Shown piece by piece: positions 24,173 through 37,925 of a DNA stretch of 64,000 bases. The first letter of the stretch is position 1. Each line of letters begins with the position of its first letter. The translations under genes and the position numbers were made by a program. The stretch lies in contig CM056395.1 in NCBI GenBank assembly GCA_029718625.1, positions 24,166,899 through 24,230,898 of the forward strand, read 5' to 3'. Under the pieces are notes generated by a model. That model was given only the letters and a program-made list of their open reading frames with translations. It was not told the DNA's origin and did no database searches. The stretch comes from Synaphobranchus kaupii (Eukaryota; Chordata; Actinopteri; Anguilliformes; Synaphobranchidae).

Positions 24173-24963
24173 CAGACTGAAGGTCACGGTGAGACAGAAC
24201 CAATCAGACTGAGGTCACGGTGAGACAGAACCAATCAGACTGAAGGTCACGGTGAGACAGAACCAATCAGACTGAGGTCACGGTGAGACAGAACCAATCA
24301 GACTGAGGTCACGGTGAGACAGAACCAATCAGACTGAAGGTCATGGTGAGACAGAACCAATCAGACTGAAGGTCACGGTGAGACAGAACCAATCAGACTG
24401 AAGGTCACGGTGAGACAGAACCAATCAGACTGAGGTCACGGTGAGACAGAACCAATCAGACTGAGGTCACGGTGAGACAGAACCAATCAGACTGAAGGTC
24501 ACGGTGAGACAGAACCAATCAGACTGAAGGTCACGGTGAGACAGAACCAATCAGACTGAGGTCACGGTGAGACAGAACCAATCAGACTGAGGTCACGGTG
24601 AGACAGAACCAATCAGACTGAAGGTCACGGTGAGACAGAACCAATCAGACTGAGGTCACGATGAGACAGAACCAATCAGACTGAAGGTCACGGTGAGACA
24701 GAACCAATCAGACTGAAGGTCACGGTGAGACAGAACCAATCAGACTGAAGGTCACGGTGAAACAGAACCAATCAGACTGAGGTCACGGTGAGACAGAACC
24801 AATCAGACTGAAGGTCACAGTGAGACAGAACCAATCAGACTGAGGTCACGGTGAGACAGAACCAATCAGACTAAAGGTCACGGTGAGACAGAACCAATCA
24901 GACTGAAGGTCACGGTGAGACAGAACCAATCAGACTGAAGGTCACGGTGAGACAGAACCAATC
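24173..24963. repeat. Minisatellite, 31/32-bp unit, 25 copies
   Basis: Each unit contains GGTCACGGTGAGACAGAACC followed by AATCAGACTG(A). I counted 25 copies of GAACCAATCA. Units of 31 bp (one A) and 32 bp (two A) are interspersed, and only a few bases vary over the array, which points to recent amplification or gene-conversion-like homogenisation. Each unit holds a good NF-Y-type CCAAT box and a GGTCA half-site. Confidence 0.95.
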
Positions 24964-25694
24964 CCAGCAGGCAGGCAGAGCCACTTCAGAGCACACACAC
25001 TCACACACACACTGGGAGCAGGTTAGAGCAAATAGCAAGCTGTCTTTAACCTGCGGGAGGGTAGTGATCTAGTCAGAAGCAGAAGTAGAACACAAAGCAT
25101 GCGTCCCAAAACACACCCTCCTTTCCTCCACCACCACCTCCAATCTAATGTTGCTGATTATACATTCATTACATAGTAATTGCTACATATTAATGTCTCA
25201 ATGCAAACTGCAATGTCAGGTACATTGTATACTGTACATGCAACTACTTGTACTTGAAACATACAGACAGTTTTGTATACTTCCGTGTAGGAAACGAGTG
25301 GAGGAGAGGAGGTGAGGAGTGAAGAATATTGGGACGCAGCCAAACACTCCATGCAGACAGAGCCAGAATCGAACCCACGACCCTGGAGCTGCTAGACAAA
25401 CACGCCAGCTGATAAATGACTGTGCCAGTTAATGAAATAATTTTAGCTACACTGTACAGGAAGTTTAATGGGGGCGCTTAAAAGAGCAGGACTAGGCATT
25501 CGTTGTCTGGAGAGGTGCTGTCCCACTGGGCCCTGGTACAGATTGTGTCCTCAGTGTATTGCTGGGTCTGCTTTAAGTCTGTATACCATTGATGTGAGAA
25601 AAGGCAGTCTTAGTGTAAGCACAATAATCCCTGACCTCGTCTGGCCTGTGTGTTCCATAGTGAATGTCTTTCCTTCTGTCAGACAGGCCATGCT
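24964..25694. other. Unique DNA, no gene seen
   Basis: Short ORFs only, no domain recognised. It separates the 31/32-bp array from the 24/26-bp array. Confidence 0.45.
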
Positions 25695-25801
25695 GTGACC
25701 CTCCAGTGCTGTCATCCTCCAGTGTGCGTCTATGGTGTGATTCTCCAGCATGTACGTATCTATGGTGTAATACTCCTGTGTGTATCTATGGTGTGATACT
25801 C
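25695..25801. repeat. Left end of the 24/26-bp minisatellite
   Basis: Degenerate units (CCTCCAGTGTGCGTCTATGG and similar) precede the LINE insertion and become more regular towards it. They are the same family as the main array to the right, so the LINE split one array. Confidence 0.85.
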
Positions 25802-26520
25802 TGAGATCAACTGTCCTGAGATCACGTTCATCAAGTACTCAGATGATACAGTAATTGTGGACTCATCCAACTCTGATGACAAGCTTCAATCTGCTGTCAG
25901 CCAGTTCCAACAGTGGTGTGAAGTCAATTTCTTGGACTTGAATGTGGAGAAGACTAAAGAAATCGCCATCGACTTCCAGCGTGAACTGTCCCCGCTGAGG
26001 CCCCTTACCTTCGGAGCCAAAACAGTTGAAAGAGTGGAGGAGTACAGATATCTGGGTACCATCATTGATAATAAACTGACCTTTGAGGCAAACTGTCATC
26101 GAGTGCAGGCAAAGTGTCAGTCAAGGCTGTATTTCCTCCAGAAACTCAGGAATTTGGACGTGAGCCAGTCAGTAGGCTACTGCAAGCATTTTACACCTGC
26201 TTCCTTGAATCAGTGCTGACCTTTAGCCTAACAGCTTGGTTTGGCTCATTAAGTGAAATCAGGCAACTGAAGCAGGAGAGGGTGACGGTACAGGCTACTA
26301 AAATCATAGGGAAACAACAGAAACAGCTGAAGCATTTGTATGAGGAACGTACAATTAAAAAAGGAAAGAGGATTATGGCTCTTCCATCAAAACCCCTGAA
26401 CTTTCTCTTTGAGACTCTTCCATCAGGTCGAAGATTAAGGTCATTGCCCCTTAAAGCAAAAAGAGCCCGAAACAGCTTTGTCCCTACAGCTGTAAAATAA
26501 AAGTTATTCTATTCTATTCT
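25802..26520 (+). mobile_element. CR1/Rex1-like LINE, 5'-truncated, inside a minisatellite
   Basis: The element interrupts the tandem array. ATACTC lies at both junctions (25796-25801 and 26521-26526), consistent with a target-site duplication. The 719-bp insert holds the end of a reverse transcriptase and finishes with four ATTCT-type units, a common LINE tail in fish. The clade assignment rests on the protein motifs and is not certain. Confidence 0.82.
25803..26500 (+). pseudogene. CR1/Rex1-like reverse transcriptase C-terminus with frameshift
   Basis: The frame opens at the truncation with TFIKYSDDTVIVDSS, the catalytic box with Ser in place of the usual Ala. It continues QQWCEVNFLDLNVEKTKEI, then VERVEEYRYLGTIIDN and RLYFLQKLRNLDVSQ. 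Near 26165-26185 the reading shifts frame and continues as FYTCFLESVLTFSLTAWFGS, then LPSGRRLRSLPLKAKRARNS, to TAA at 26498. The order matches the C-terminal half of CR1-group reverse transcriptases. The indel and the 5' loss make it dead. It differs clearly from the Rex1-like copy at 3133. Confidence 0.85.
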
Positions 26521-28759
26521 ATACTCCTGTGTGTTTATGGTGTGATACTCCAGTGTGTTTATGGTGTGATACTCCAGTGTGTTTATGGTGTGATACTCCA
26601 GTGTGTTTATGATGTGATACTCCAGTGTGTTTATGGTGTGATACTCCAGTGTGTATCTATGGTGTGATAATCCTGTTTGTTTATGATGTGATACTCCAGT
26701 GTGTATCTATGGTGTGATACTCCAGTGTGCATCTATGGTGTGATAATCCTGTTTGTTTATGATGTGATACTCCAGTGTGTATCTATGGTGTGATAATCCT
26801 GTTTGTTTATGATGTGATACTCCAGTGTGTATCTATGGTGTGATACTCCAGTGTGTATCTATGGTGTGATAATCCTGTTTGTTTATGATGTGATACTCCA
26901 GTGTGTATCTATGGTGTGATAATCCTGTTTGTTTATGATGTGATACTCCAGTGTGTATCTATGGTGTGATAATCCTGTTTGTTTATGATGTGATACTCCA
27001 GTGTGTTTATGGTGTAATACTCCAGTGTGTTTATGGTGTGATACTCCAGTGTGTATCTATGGTGTGATACTCCAGTGTGTTTATGGTGTGATACTCCAGT
27101 GTGTTTATGATGTGATACTCCAGTGTGTTTATGGTGTAATTCTCCAGTGTGTATCTATGGTGTGATACTCAAATGTGTTTATGATGTGATACTCAAGTGT
27201 GTTTATGGTGTAATACTCCAGTGTGTTTATGGTGTAATTCTCCAGTGTGTATCTATGGTGTGATACTCAAATGTGTTTATGATGTGATACTCAAGTGTGT
27301 TTATGGTGTAATACTCCAGTGTGTATCTATGGTGTGATACTCCAGTGTGTTTATGGCGTGATACTCCAGTGTGTTTATGGTGTAATACTCCAGTGTGTTT
27401 ATGATGTGATACTCCAGTGTGTATCTATGGTGTGATACTCCAGTGTGTTTATGGTGTGATCCTCCAGTGTGTATCTATGGTGTGATACTCCAGTGTGTTT
27501 ATGGTGTAATACTCCAGTGTGTTTATGGTGTGATACTCCAGTGTGTATCTATGGTGTGATACTCCAGTGTGTTTATGGTGTAATACTCCAGTGTGTTTAT
27601 GGTGTGATACTCCAGTGTGTATCTATGGTGTGATACTCCAGTGTGTTTATGGTGTAATACTCCAGTGTGTTTATGGTGTGATACTCCAGTGTGTTTATGG
27701 TGTGATACTCCAGTGTGTATCTATGGTGTGATACTCCAGTGTGTATCTATGGTGTGATACTCCAGTGTGTTTATGGGGTGATACTCCAGTGTGTTTATGG
27801 TGTGATACTCCAGTGTGTATCTATGGTGTGATACTCCAGTGTGTTTATGGTGTAATACTCCAGTGTGTTTATGGTGTGATACTCCAGTGTGTTTATGGTG
27901 TGATACTCCAGTGTGTATCTATGGTGTGATAGTCCAGTGTGTTTATGGTGTGATACTCCAGTGTGTTTATGGGGTGATACTCCAGTGTGTTTATGGTGTG
28001 ATACTCCAGTGTGTTTATGGTGTGATACTCCAGTGTGTTTATGGTGTGATACTCCAGTGTGTTTATGGGGTGATACTCCAGTGTGTTTATGGTGTGATAC
28101 TCCAGTGTGTTTATGGGGTGATACTCCAGTGTGTTTATGGTGTGATACTCCAGTGTGTATCTATGGTGTGATACTCCAGTGTGTTTATGGTGTGATACTC
28201 CAGTGTGTATCTATGGTGTGATACTCCAGTGTGTTTATGGTGTGATACTCCAGTGTGTATCTATGGTGTGATACTCCAGTGTGTATCTATGGGGTGATAC
28301 TCCAGTGTGTTTATGGGGTGATACTCCAGTGTGTTTATGGTGTAATACTCCAGTGTGTTTATGGTGTGATACTCCAGTGTGTATCTATGGTGTGATACTC
28401 CAGTGTGTTTATGGTGTGATACTCCAGTGTGTTTATGGTGTGATACTCCAGTGTGTTTATGGGGTGATACTCCAGTGTGTTTATGGTGTGATACTCCAGT
28501 GTGTTTATGGTGTGATACTCCAGTGTGTTTATGGTGTGATACTCCAGTGTGTTTATGGGGTGATACTCCAGTGTGTATCTATGGTGTGATACTCCAGTGT
28601 GTTTATGGTGTGATACTCCAGCGTGTATCTATGGTGTGATACTCCAGTGTGTCTCTATGGTGTGATACTCCAGTGTGTTTATGGTGTGATACTCCAGTGT
28701 GTTTATGGTGTGATACTCCAGCGTGTATCTATGGTGTGATACTCCAGTGTGTCTCTATG
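26521..28759. repeat. Minisatellite, 24/26-bp units, roughly 90 copies
   Basis: Units TGTGATACTCCAGTGTGTTT plus ATGG (24 bp) and a variant with GTATCTATGG (26 bp) fill 2.2 kb. Higher-order blocks are visible: a roughly 50-bp pair containing ATAATCCTGTTTGTTTATGA recurs between 26665 and 27000, and a 98-bp four-unit block is duplicated at about 27137-27334. The ORFs over it (CVYGVILQ-type) are products of periodicity. Confidence 0.95.
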
Positions 28760-29066
28760 ACAGTGCATGAGTGTACAAGGCTGGAAGCTGACCAGCTGGG
28801 GAGAGAGACCAATCCATCAGTGCCGCGGCTGAGGTGTCAGGTGGCGGCGGAGCGGAGGGGGGAAAAACAAGCTCCCGTAATGATCCCTCAGCCCGCCGGA
28901 GGAATGCCGTGTCCCAGGGTCACTCCGGGGCGGAAGGAGAGGAGGGCGCAACCTTGCATTCCCACGCCTTTTTTTTTAACGGCTGCGTTAAAGTGGATCT
29001 TTTGAAACCGACGGTGCCGACGACGCCCGGACGGGGCGCAATGGACCCACTGGCCGGGCTGAGCTT
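28760..29066. other. CpG-rich unique segment
   Basis: Rich in CpG and ending in a GC-rich stretch that leads into the 31-bp array. ORFs run into the repeats. No gene is recognised; together with the array it may score as a CpG island. Confidence 0.5.
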
Positions 29067-29470
29067 GCGCGCCATTGGGCGGTCCTATGTGGAGAGGGCG
29101 CGCCATTGGGCGGTCCTATGTGGAGCGGGCGCGCCATTGGGCGGTCCTATGTGGAGCGGGCGCGCCATTGGGCGGTCCTATGTGGAGAGGGCGCGCCATT
29201 GGGCGGTCCTATGTGGAGCGGGCGCGCCATTGGGCGGTCCTATGTGGAGCGGGCGCGCCATTGGGCGGTCCTATGTGGAGCGGGCGCGCCATTGGGCGGT
29301 CCTATGTGGAGCGGGCGCGCCATTGGGCGGTCCTATGTGGAGCGGGCGCGCCATTGGGCGGTCCTATGTGGAGCGGGCGCGCCATTGGGCGGTCCTATGT
29401 GGAGCGGGTGCGCCATTGGGCGGTCCTATGTGGAGCGGGCGCGCCATTGGGCGGTCCTATGTGGAGCGGG
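29067..29470. repeat. GC-rich minisatellite, 31-bp unit, 13 copies
   Basis: The unit GCGCGCCATTGGGCGGTCCT plus ATGTGGAGCGG repeats 13 times with only four or five substitutions in total. Each unit has a CCAAT box on the minus strand overlapping a GGGCGG box, and most have a GGCGCGCC site. The unit length is not a multiple of three, so all plus-strand frames read through and yield a 31-residue fake protein period. Confidence 0.95.
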
Positions 29471-30877
29471 CATGGACGGTTCATTAGGTCTCATTAGGGC
29501 ATCGCTGGGCCTCATCCTGAGATAAATCAGGCCGTCGGGAACGGCAGGACCTGGAAATGAATCAACGTCAGGCTTCGCTTACCGCCGTTCCGTTCTCCTT
29601 GTTCAGCGACTGGCCCCCGGCCCACTGCTACCCTGGGCTTTCGTCTCCCAAACACGAAATGAGCTCCCACACCGTAGCCCAACACCTGCGCGTCAGCCGC
29701 AGTCTACATTCTCATTAAAGCACACCTGCATGACTCTAATGAGCTTTGCACATTGAACAGCCACTAGGAGCTTACCGTCAGTCTCAAATTGTCTGAATAG
29801 TGAGAGTTACTCTTTCACTGCAACGGAACATGTGGGAGAAGAGTGAGTGTATGCGTTAAAGGAGAATCTGTAAAGCAAGGGTATTTTTTCCCAAGAAGGA
29901 TAGGGGCTCTCAATTAAGACCTGGCTACCACCGGACCAAACCTTGGCAAAAAATAAATCCTCCGCCAAAGACTGATTGAATGAACTAATTAAATAATGAA
30001 ATGTATAACGAACAAATTAATGAAATGTATAGTATTTATTTTAAATAGCAGGGTACTATTTAAAATAAATATTATAAACAATATTGTACAGTACTTGTGT
30101 TCCCTGCCCACCTTGCTTTCATATATTTTGTTCTCTGTAGGTAATCATGCCTCGCACCTGCTCCCTCGGAGAATGTCACTAAGTCACAGACCCATTCCCC
30201 AGCACCCAAGCCCCCCCCCCCCCCCATTACCCAGCATCCTCTCCTCTGTCTGGGCCTTTGATTAAACATTCATCGATGACTCACCCAGGCAGCTGCTGAC
30301 ATTCAGAAGGCTGTGCAGTAGGGCCGTGTCGTCTTAAACTTGCACTTTAAATACGAACATTTAAAATGTTAATCTGCGCACAGATTACAGTGTAATCTGA
30401 TGATGCTACGTATCGCCGTTGCGTCGGTTTATGCGAGGGAAAAGGTACCTGTCGCTGAAACGATTGTGAGGCGGCGTGATTGACACTTCCTGTTTGTTTG
30501 ACAACGCTGCCCCCGCCCTCTAAGGCTCCTCTCTATTCTCTCCCGTCAAACTTGTTTATTTTTTCCATTTTTCCCGAATGCATTTGCTTTAGTCTGACAA
30601 GGCGGGCCTCGGCCGCGATGGACACGTTTGTATTTTCCGGATGGTGATCTTATCAGGGTTGATGCCCTGGTCTGTCAGCGGGCGGCGCGGGGCTCTGACG
30701 CTGAGCGTGGGCGGCTCCTCCGTCTCCTCCGTCTCCCCGGTGGCATTTGAGGTGACGGGCCGTGGGCACAGGAGCACTCTCCATGCCCCTGCTCCTCTCC
30801 AAATTATTTATGACTCTAACATTTTGATGAAAGGTGCTCATGGCAGAAGGAGATCCCTGTAGCCCAGAAGACACTAG
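29471..30877. other. Unique DNA, no gene seen
   Basis: Contains a run of 15 C at 30211-30225 and a CpG-rich patch at about 30590-30760. ORFs are short and overlapping. Confidence 0.45.
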
Positions 30878-31196
30878 TGTGTGTGTCTACATGTTCATAT
30901 GTGTACACACGTGCATGTGTGTGCATACATGTGCATGGTTGTTTGTGTACATGTGCATATGTGTGCATGGTGCTATGTGTACACGTGCATGTGTGTGTGC
31001 GTGTTTGTGGGTGCATACGCATGAGTGTGCATGATTGCATGTGTGCACGTTCATCTGTGTGTATAGTTTTGTGTGTGTGCATGTGCGCGTGTATGTGCAC
31101 GTGCGTGTGTGTGCATGGTTTGCGTGTGTGTCTGCAAGTGCGTGCATGTGTGTGCGTGTGTTTGTGTCTGTGCATGTGTGTGCATAGTTGCATGTG
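30878..31196. repeat. GT-rich alternating purine-pyrimidine tract
   Basis: About 320 bp of interrupted GT repeats with GTGCATGTGT and GTACACACGT words. Alternating purine-pyrimidine sequence can adopt Z-DNA. ORFs on both strands are artefacts. Confidence 0.85.
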
Positions 31197-31663
31197 TCTT
31201 TAAACACTTGTTGGAGGTGGGAGCTCCAGATGTTTGAAAGAAAAGGCAGACCCTGTCAAACGGTGAACAGTACCTTGACACACCATGCTGAAGTACAATT
31301 AATCACATCTTTCTACAGCCTGTTCAACTGCACGATATGCAAATAGCAATCATTTTATATTACCAAAAAAATGGTTAGTAAATATGCCAGAACAAAATGG
31401 CGATACTGCTACACAGTATTATTTATAAAAGGCTTTCTAGGGAACAGGCTAGCATTCACATGAGACCTGACAGCATTGCCAGAGTCTTTTCATGCACACA
31501 GGTACTTTCCATTACCTTGCATCATTGCTTCAATTAAGGCTTTCTTGCTCTAGACATAAATATTTACTTTATTTTCTAAATGTGTGCTGAATCAGAACAT
31601 GTCCACACAGCAAACATATTGCACCGAACCGTTTATACAGTACAATATAGTACATGCTTGTAG

Positions 31664-31684
31664 ATATATATATATATATATATA
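31664..31684. repeat. (TA)n microsatellite
   Basis: About ten TA dinucleotides. Confidence 0.85.
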
Positions 31685-31815
31685 CCAGTTAAAATGCATT
31701 TCTCATTTATTATAGTTTCAGTTTGCTTTTATTTTTCTATATTTCAATCCTCAAACTCACATAGAGAAAAGTTTCATTTTCATTATCATTACCGACTGGT
31801 CAATATGCAATGATG

Positions 31816-32035
31816 TAGGGTGGCAGTGTAGAGGTTAAGGAACTGGCCTTGTAACCGAAAGGTTGCAGGTTCGATTCCCAGGTAGGACACTGCCGTTGTA
31901 CCCTTGAGCAAGGTACTTAACCTGAAGCGCTTCAGTATATATCCAGCTGTATAAATGGATAATATGTAAAAAATGCTAAAGAAAAAGTTATGTAAGTCGC
32001 TCTGGATAAAAGCGTCTGCTAAATGCCTGTAATGT
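31816..32035 (+). mobile_element. tRNA-derived SINE with L2-type tail, best copy
   Basis: The head GGCAGTGTAGAGGTTAAGGA and the B box GGTTCGATTCC (31868-31878) form a tRNA-like Pol III promoter. A body with TTGAGCAAGGTACTTAACCT follows, then the tail GTCGCTCTGGATAAAAGCGT and TGTAATG repeats. AATGATG flanks both ends (31809-31815 and 32036-32042). The tail matches the LINE end at 59034-59088, as in the eel UnaSINE1/UnaL2 pair. This is the least decayed copy in the window. Confidence 0.93.
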
Positions 32036-35061
<3,026 letters not shown>

Positions 35062-35403
35062 AAGGCCCATCCACACCAAGAACTATAACTATAATGATAA
35101 CTATAACGATAATGATGTGAGCATCCACACTGATGTGTGTCAAAAGAAAAAACATCGCTGTGCTGCTGTGTCGGCAGCTTGGCAATGAACGATGACGCCC
35201 TGTAAATTCTGACGGATTTTGATTGGCTGTCAGTGTTTCTATCGTTCATCACATCGCTCTGAAAGTGATCCCAACGGTATCGTTCGTCACTGTCGTTGTC
35301 ATTATGGTTGTGGTGTGGACTCCATCCACTTGAGTTAGAACGATTTTTAAAACAATATATTTTGTTATTGTTATAGTTATCGCTCTTGGTGTGGACGGGC
35401 CTT
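35062..35403. mobile_element. MITE with about 33-bp terminal inverted repeats
   Basis: Left end AAGGCCCATCCACACCAAGA and right end (other strand) AAGGCCCGTCCACACCAAGA, each followed by a run of AACTATAAC-type words. There is no coding frame. The termini match a common fish MITE that I recall; I cannot fix the target duplication or the superfamily. Confidence 0.78.
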
Positions 35404-35756
35404 GTTTACTCATGTTCCTGGTAACACTAGCAGACCAAAGTGCTGTGAATGTAGATTGAGAATGGTAATCATGACCCAGTGGATAACAGAGCACAGGCTT
35501 GTGGCTGGTAATTGCATTTTAATTGGAGTGAAATGTGAACTATTGCACGTCTGGAAATCTTACGCGCGTAGATTCCACCTAAGCTGCACCCAGACGAGTC
35601 CTCTTGCAACCAAACACTGAAACGCGCAAGATGAACAGGAGACTGAGCCATCGAATCTGTGATTTACAGGTCCCTCCACCCCGGGCTTTTAAAATGACCC
35701 TTCTTGTAATTCCACGGCACAAACACGAGCCATCAATTACATGTCGACAAGGGTGT

Positions 35757-35811
35757 GATTCACGTATAGTCACAGATTCACGTATAGTCACAGATTCACG
35801 TATAGTCACAA
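35757..35811. repeat. 18-bp tandem repeat, three copies
   Basis: ATTCACGTATAGTCACAG is repeated three times. Confidence 0.9.
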
Positions 35812-35833
35812 TCCTACGGAGACGCGGCAGTCA

Positions 35834-36023
35834 GAGGTGTAAAATCCAGGTTCAGAAAGTAAAAGTCCTCCCCAGAATCTTGTTCCAATCACCTGGATTT
35901 GCTAATTAGCACAATTCTTCAGCCAGAATGCAGAACAAATTAGTGAAATCAGCTGGCTGAGTTCATGGTTGGAAGAAAAACATGGCAGGACTTTTACTTT
36001 CTGACCCCTGAATTTTGCACTTC
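35834..36023. mobile_element. MITE with about 36-bp inverted termini
   Basis: GTGTAAAATCCAGGTTCAGA followed by AAGTAAAAGTCCT on the left is mirrored on the right by AGGACTTTTACTTTCTGACC and CCTGAATTTTGCAC. The element is 190 bp and non-coding. Confidence 0.75.
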
Positions 36024-36051
36024 TGCCAGCAGTAAGTATTTACATTTTTTT

Positions 36052-36205
36052 ATAATACAAGTGTCTTGGAGGACAAAAACATGCTGCAGTGGAAACATTT
36101 TCAAAAATATATATTTTTAATTCTCATTGAATGTCCCTTTCAGTGTAGGTTTCAGCACAATAGAATATATGGCTCTTGAGATTAAGCCCAGAGCCTCATG
36201 TCCCC
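36052..36205 (+). repeat. Unnamed interspersed repeat B, copy 1
   Basis: Shares ATAATACAAGTGTCTTG, TCAAAAATATATTTTTA, TGAATGTCCCTT and GTGTAGGTTTCAGCA with 63131-63344 in the same order and orientation. The class is unknown. Confidence 0.6.
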
Positions 36206-36366
36206 AGAGGGGACAAAAATAAATTGTGTCTTAAAAGGTTATAACTTTACCCCTGACTGTTCTTCTTATCTTTGAATTGCTGCCCAACTGATTTAACCCA
36301 TCCTGAGCGTAATAACTCAACGGAATATAATTATGTTGAGACTGGAAAGGTGGAGGAGGAGAAATT

Positions 36367-36542
36367 GGACCTGATTTACTAAGACCTTTAGCACGTGCGA
36401 AACCTTTTAGCACACAGAAAACCCAATAACACAACCAATGATTGGTGCAAAACAAATACCATGACCAATCATCAATCATGTTATTGGTTTTGTGTGTGCC
36501 AGAAGGTTTTGCATGTGCTAAAGGTCTTAGTAAATCAGGCCC
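36367..36542. mobile_element. Foldback MITE, 176 bp
   Basis: GGACCTGATTTACTAAGACC is mirrored by GGTCTTAGTAAATCAGGCCC, and the arms continue for about 66 bp (TTTAGCAC, AACCTTTTAGCACAC, CCCAATAACAC). ATT lies on both sides. The hairpin has only a short loop. No coding frame. Confidence 0.82.
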
Positions 36543-36631
36543 ATTGTTTTTTGTTTCTGGTTTCGTGCACGACCGCTAACCCTGTTGCGTATATCACTGT
36601 GATATTGAGAGAAGAGCAGCTTAGAGACGCA

Positions 36632-36935
36632 AAGGATATGCAACCAAATATTACATATGATAACTTTATGAAAGTTTATGTTCATTTGTCCAATTAATTT
36701 TGGTCCCCTAAAATGGGAGGGGGGGGGGGGCTATGTATAAAAATGGCTACAATTGCTACACCGTTCACCCAATATGAATGTAAAAACCCTCAAATTAAAG
36801 CTGAAAAAAAAAGTCTGTACTTTAACCTCATAGTCACTGTTCCATTTCAAATCCAATGTGCTGGAGTACAGAGCCAAAACAACAAAAATTGTGTCACTGT
36901 ACAAATACTCATGGACCTGACTGTATATCATTTAA
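36632..36935. repeat. Remnant of a long-terminal-repeat-type DNA transposon
   Basis: AAAGGATATGCAACCAAATA, CCTCAAATTAAAGCTGA, and CAAATACTCATGGACCTGAC ending in TGTATA resemble the terminal region of a widespread fish DNA transposon that I recall, whose end reads roughly TACAGTCAGGTCCATAAGTA. A diverged relative lies at 39234-39570. Contains a run of 12 G at 36719-36730. Confidence 0.6.
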
Positions 36936-37878
36936 ACTGAGTTTCTTTCTTCTTTACTTTTTTTTTTTTCAAACGCTGGAACATTTCAAAGGCATTGAAT
37001 AAATAAATGATTTAAAGGTAAAAATGACAGATAAAGTAAGGTGGAATACACCATGTTAAAAGAAGCAACATAAAATAACAAAATGAACAATTCAAATGAA
37101 CTAAACCAGAGCCTAAGATAATGTGCTTTTAAAAGAGATTTAAAACTTGCAGGCGTCCGTGAATTTCTAACGACCTCAGGTAAGGCATTCCATAGTCATC
37201 GTGCAGCGATGGCTCCGTTTTTTGTTTTTTTTACTTTGTAGATGGAACATTGGATCTAAGCCATGTAGAACTTTGCAACACTATTCAAACAGGGAAGGAC
37301 AGAGCCAGCTTTTCTCTGATAGACATCTTACTACAGGTGAATCACCGCTTAAAAAATGTAAGACCAAGAGGCAAGATGTCTGCACACTTCCCTCAAGCAG
37401 CCAGGCAAACAATGTGTCACTCAAGTTCTTCCCTAGCCACCAGCCCAGCTTGATAGCTTGTTTCTGCTTTTTTTCAGAAGGATTTATATATAAGTAATAA
37501 CACCAATGCATTATGTCCCCTTGGTACATACAGTATATGCCTATGGAAATATTCCATTACGTCTGAAAATCTACATAGTTCTCCTCCCCCTTCAAGCAAA
37601 ATCCATAAATAGAGGTGATCTCATCGCAGCATTCCATATATTCCACATACAGTATATGGAATCCTCGTGGGAGTTAAAGACAGGTCTTGGGAAGTATAAT
37701 GAGCGATTTAGCCAAAGCTGAAGAGTGTGCATATGTGTGCATAATGAGAATCAGACGTTCACTCCACCTCTACTCCAGAGGAAAAGAGAGCGCTTCTTTA
37801 GTTCAATCACAGTGGGCCTGTGATTTTCATACACTGTATGTATCAATGTACATTATTAGAGAGGACTGTAAGTGTGTA

Positions 37879-37883
<5 letters not shown>

Positions 37884-37922
<39 letters not shown>
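37884..37922. repeat. (TA)n microsatellite
   Basis: About 19 uninterrupted TA dinucleotides. Confidence 0.92.

Positions 37923-37925
<3 letters not shown>

Noticed and set aside
24173..24963. CRISPR-like array
   Set aside because: Units are contiguous with no unique spacers, and the DNA is plainly vertebrate; it is a minisatellite.
26521..28759. Several long ORFs of CVYGVILQ or LWCDTPVC type
   Set aside because: They lie entirely in the 24/26-bp minisatellite, occur in more than one frame and simply repeat its unit.
8086..28759. Common origin of the three 24-bp-period minisatellites (8.1, 16.2 and 26.5 kb)
   Set aside because: The unit sequences do not align; only the period is shared.
28834..29525. 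ORFs up to 217 codons with GAPLGGPMWS-type repeats
   Set aside because: A 31-bp unit without stops keeps all three plus-strand frames open; no splice or start context supports a gene.
31821..31890. tRNA gene
   Set aside because: A and B boxes are present, but the sequence does not fold as a full cloverleaf and continues into a SINE body with an L2-type tail.
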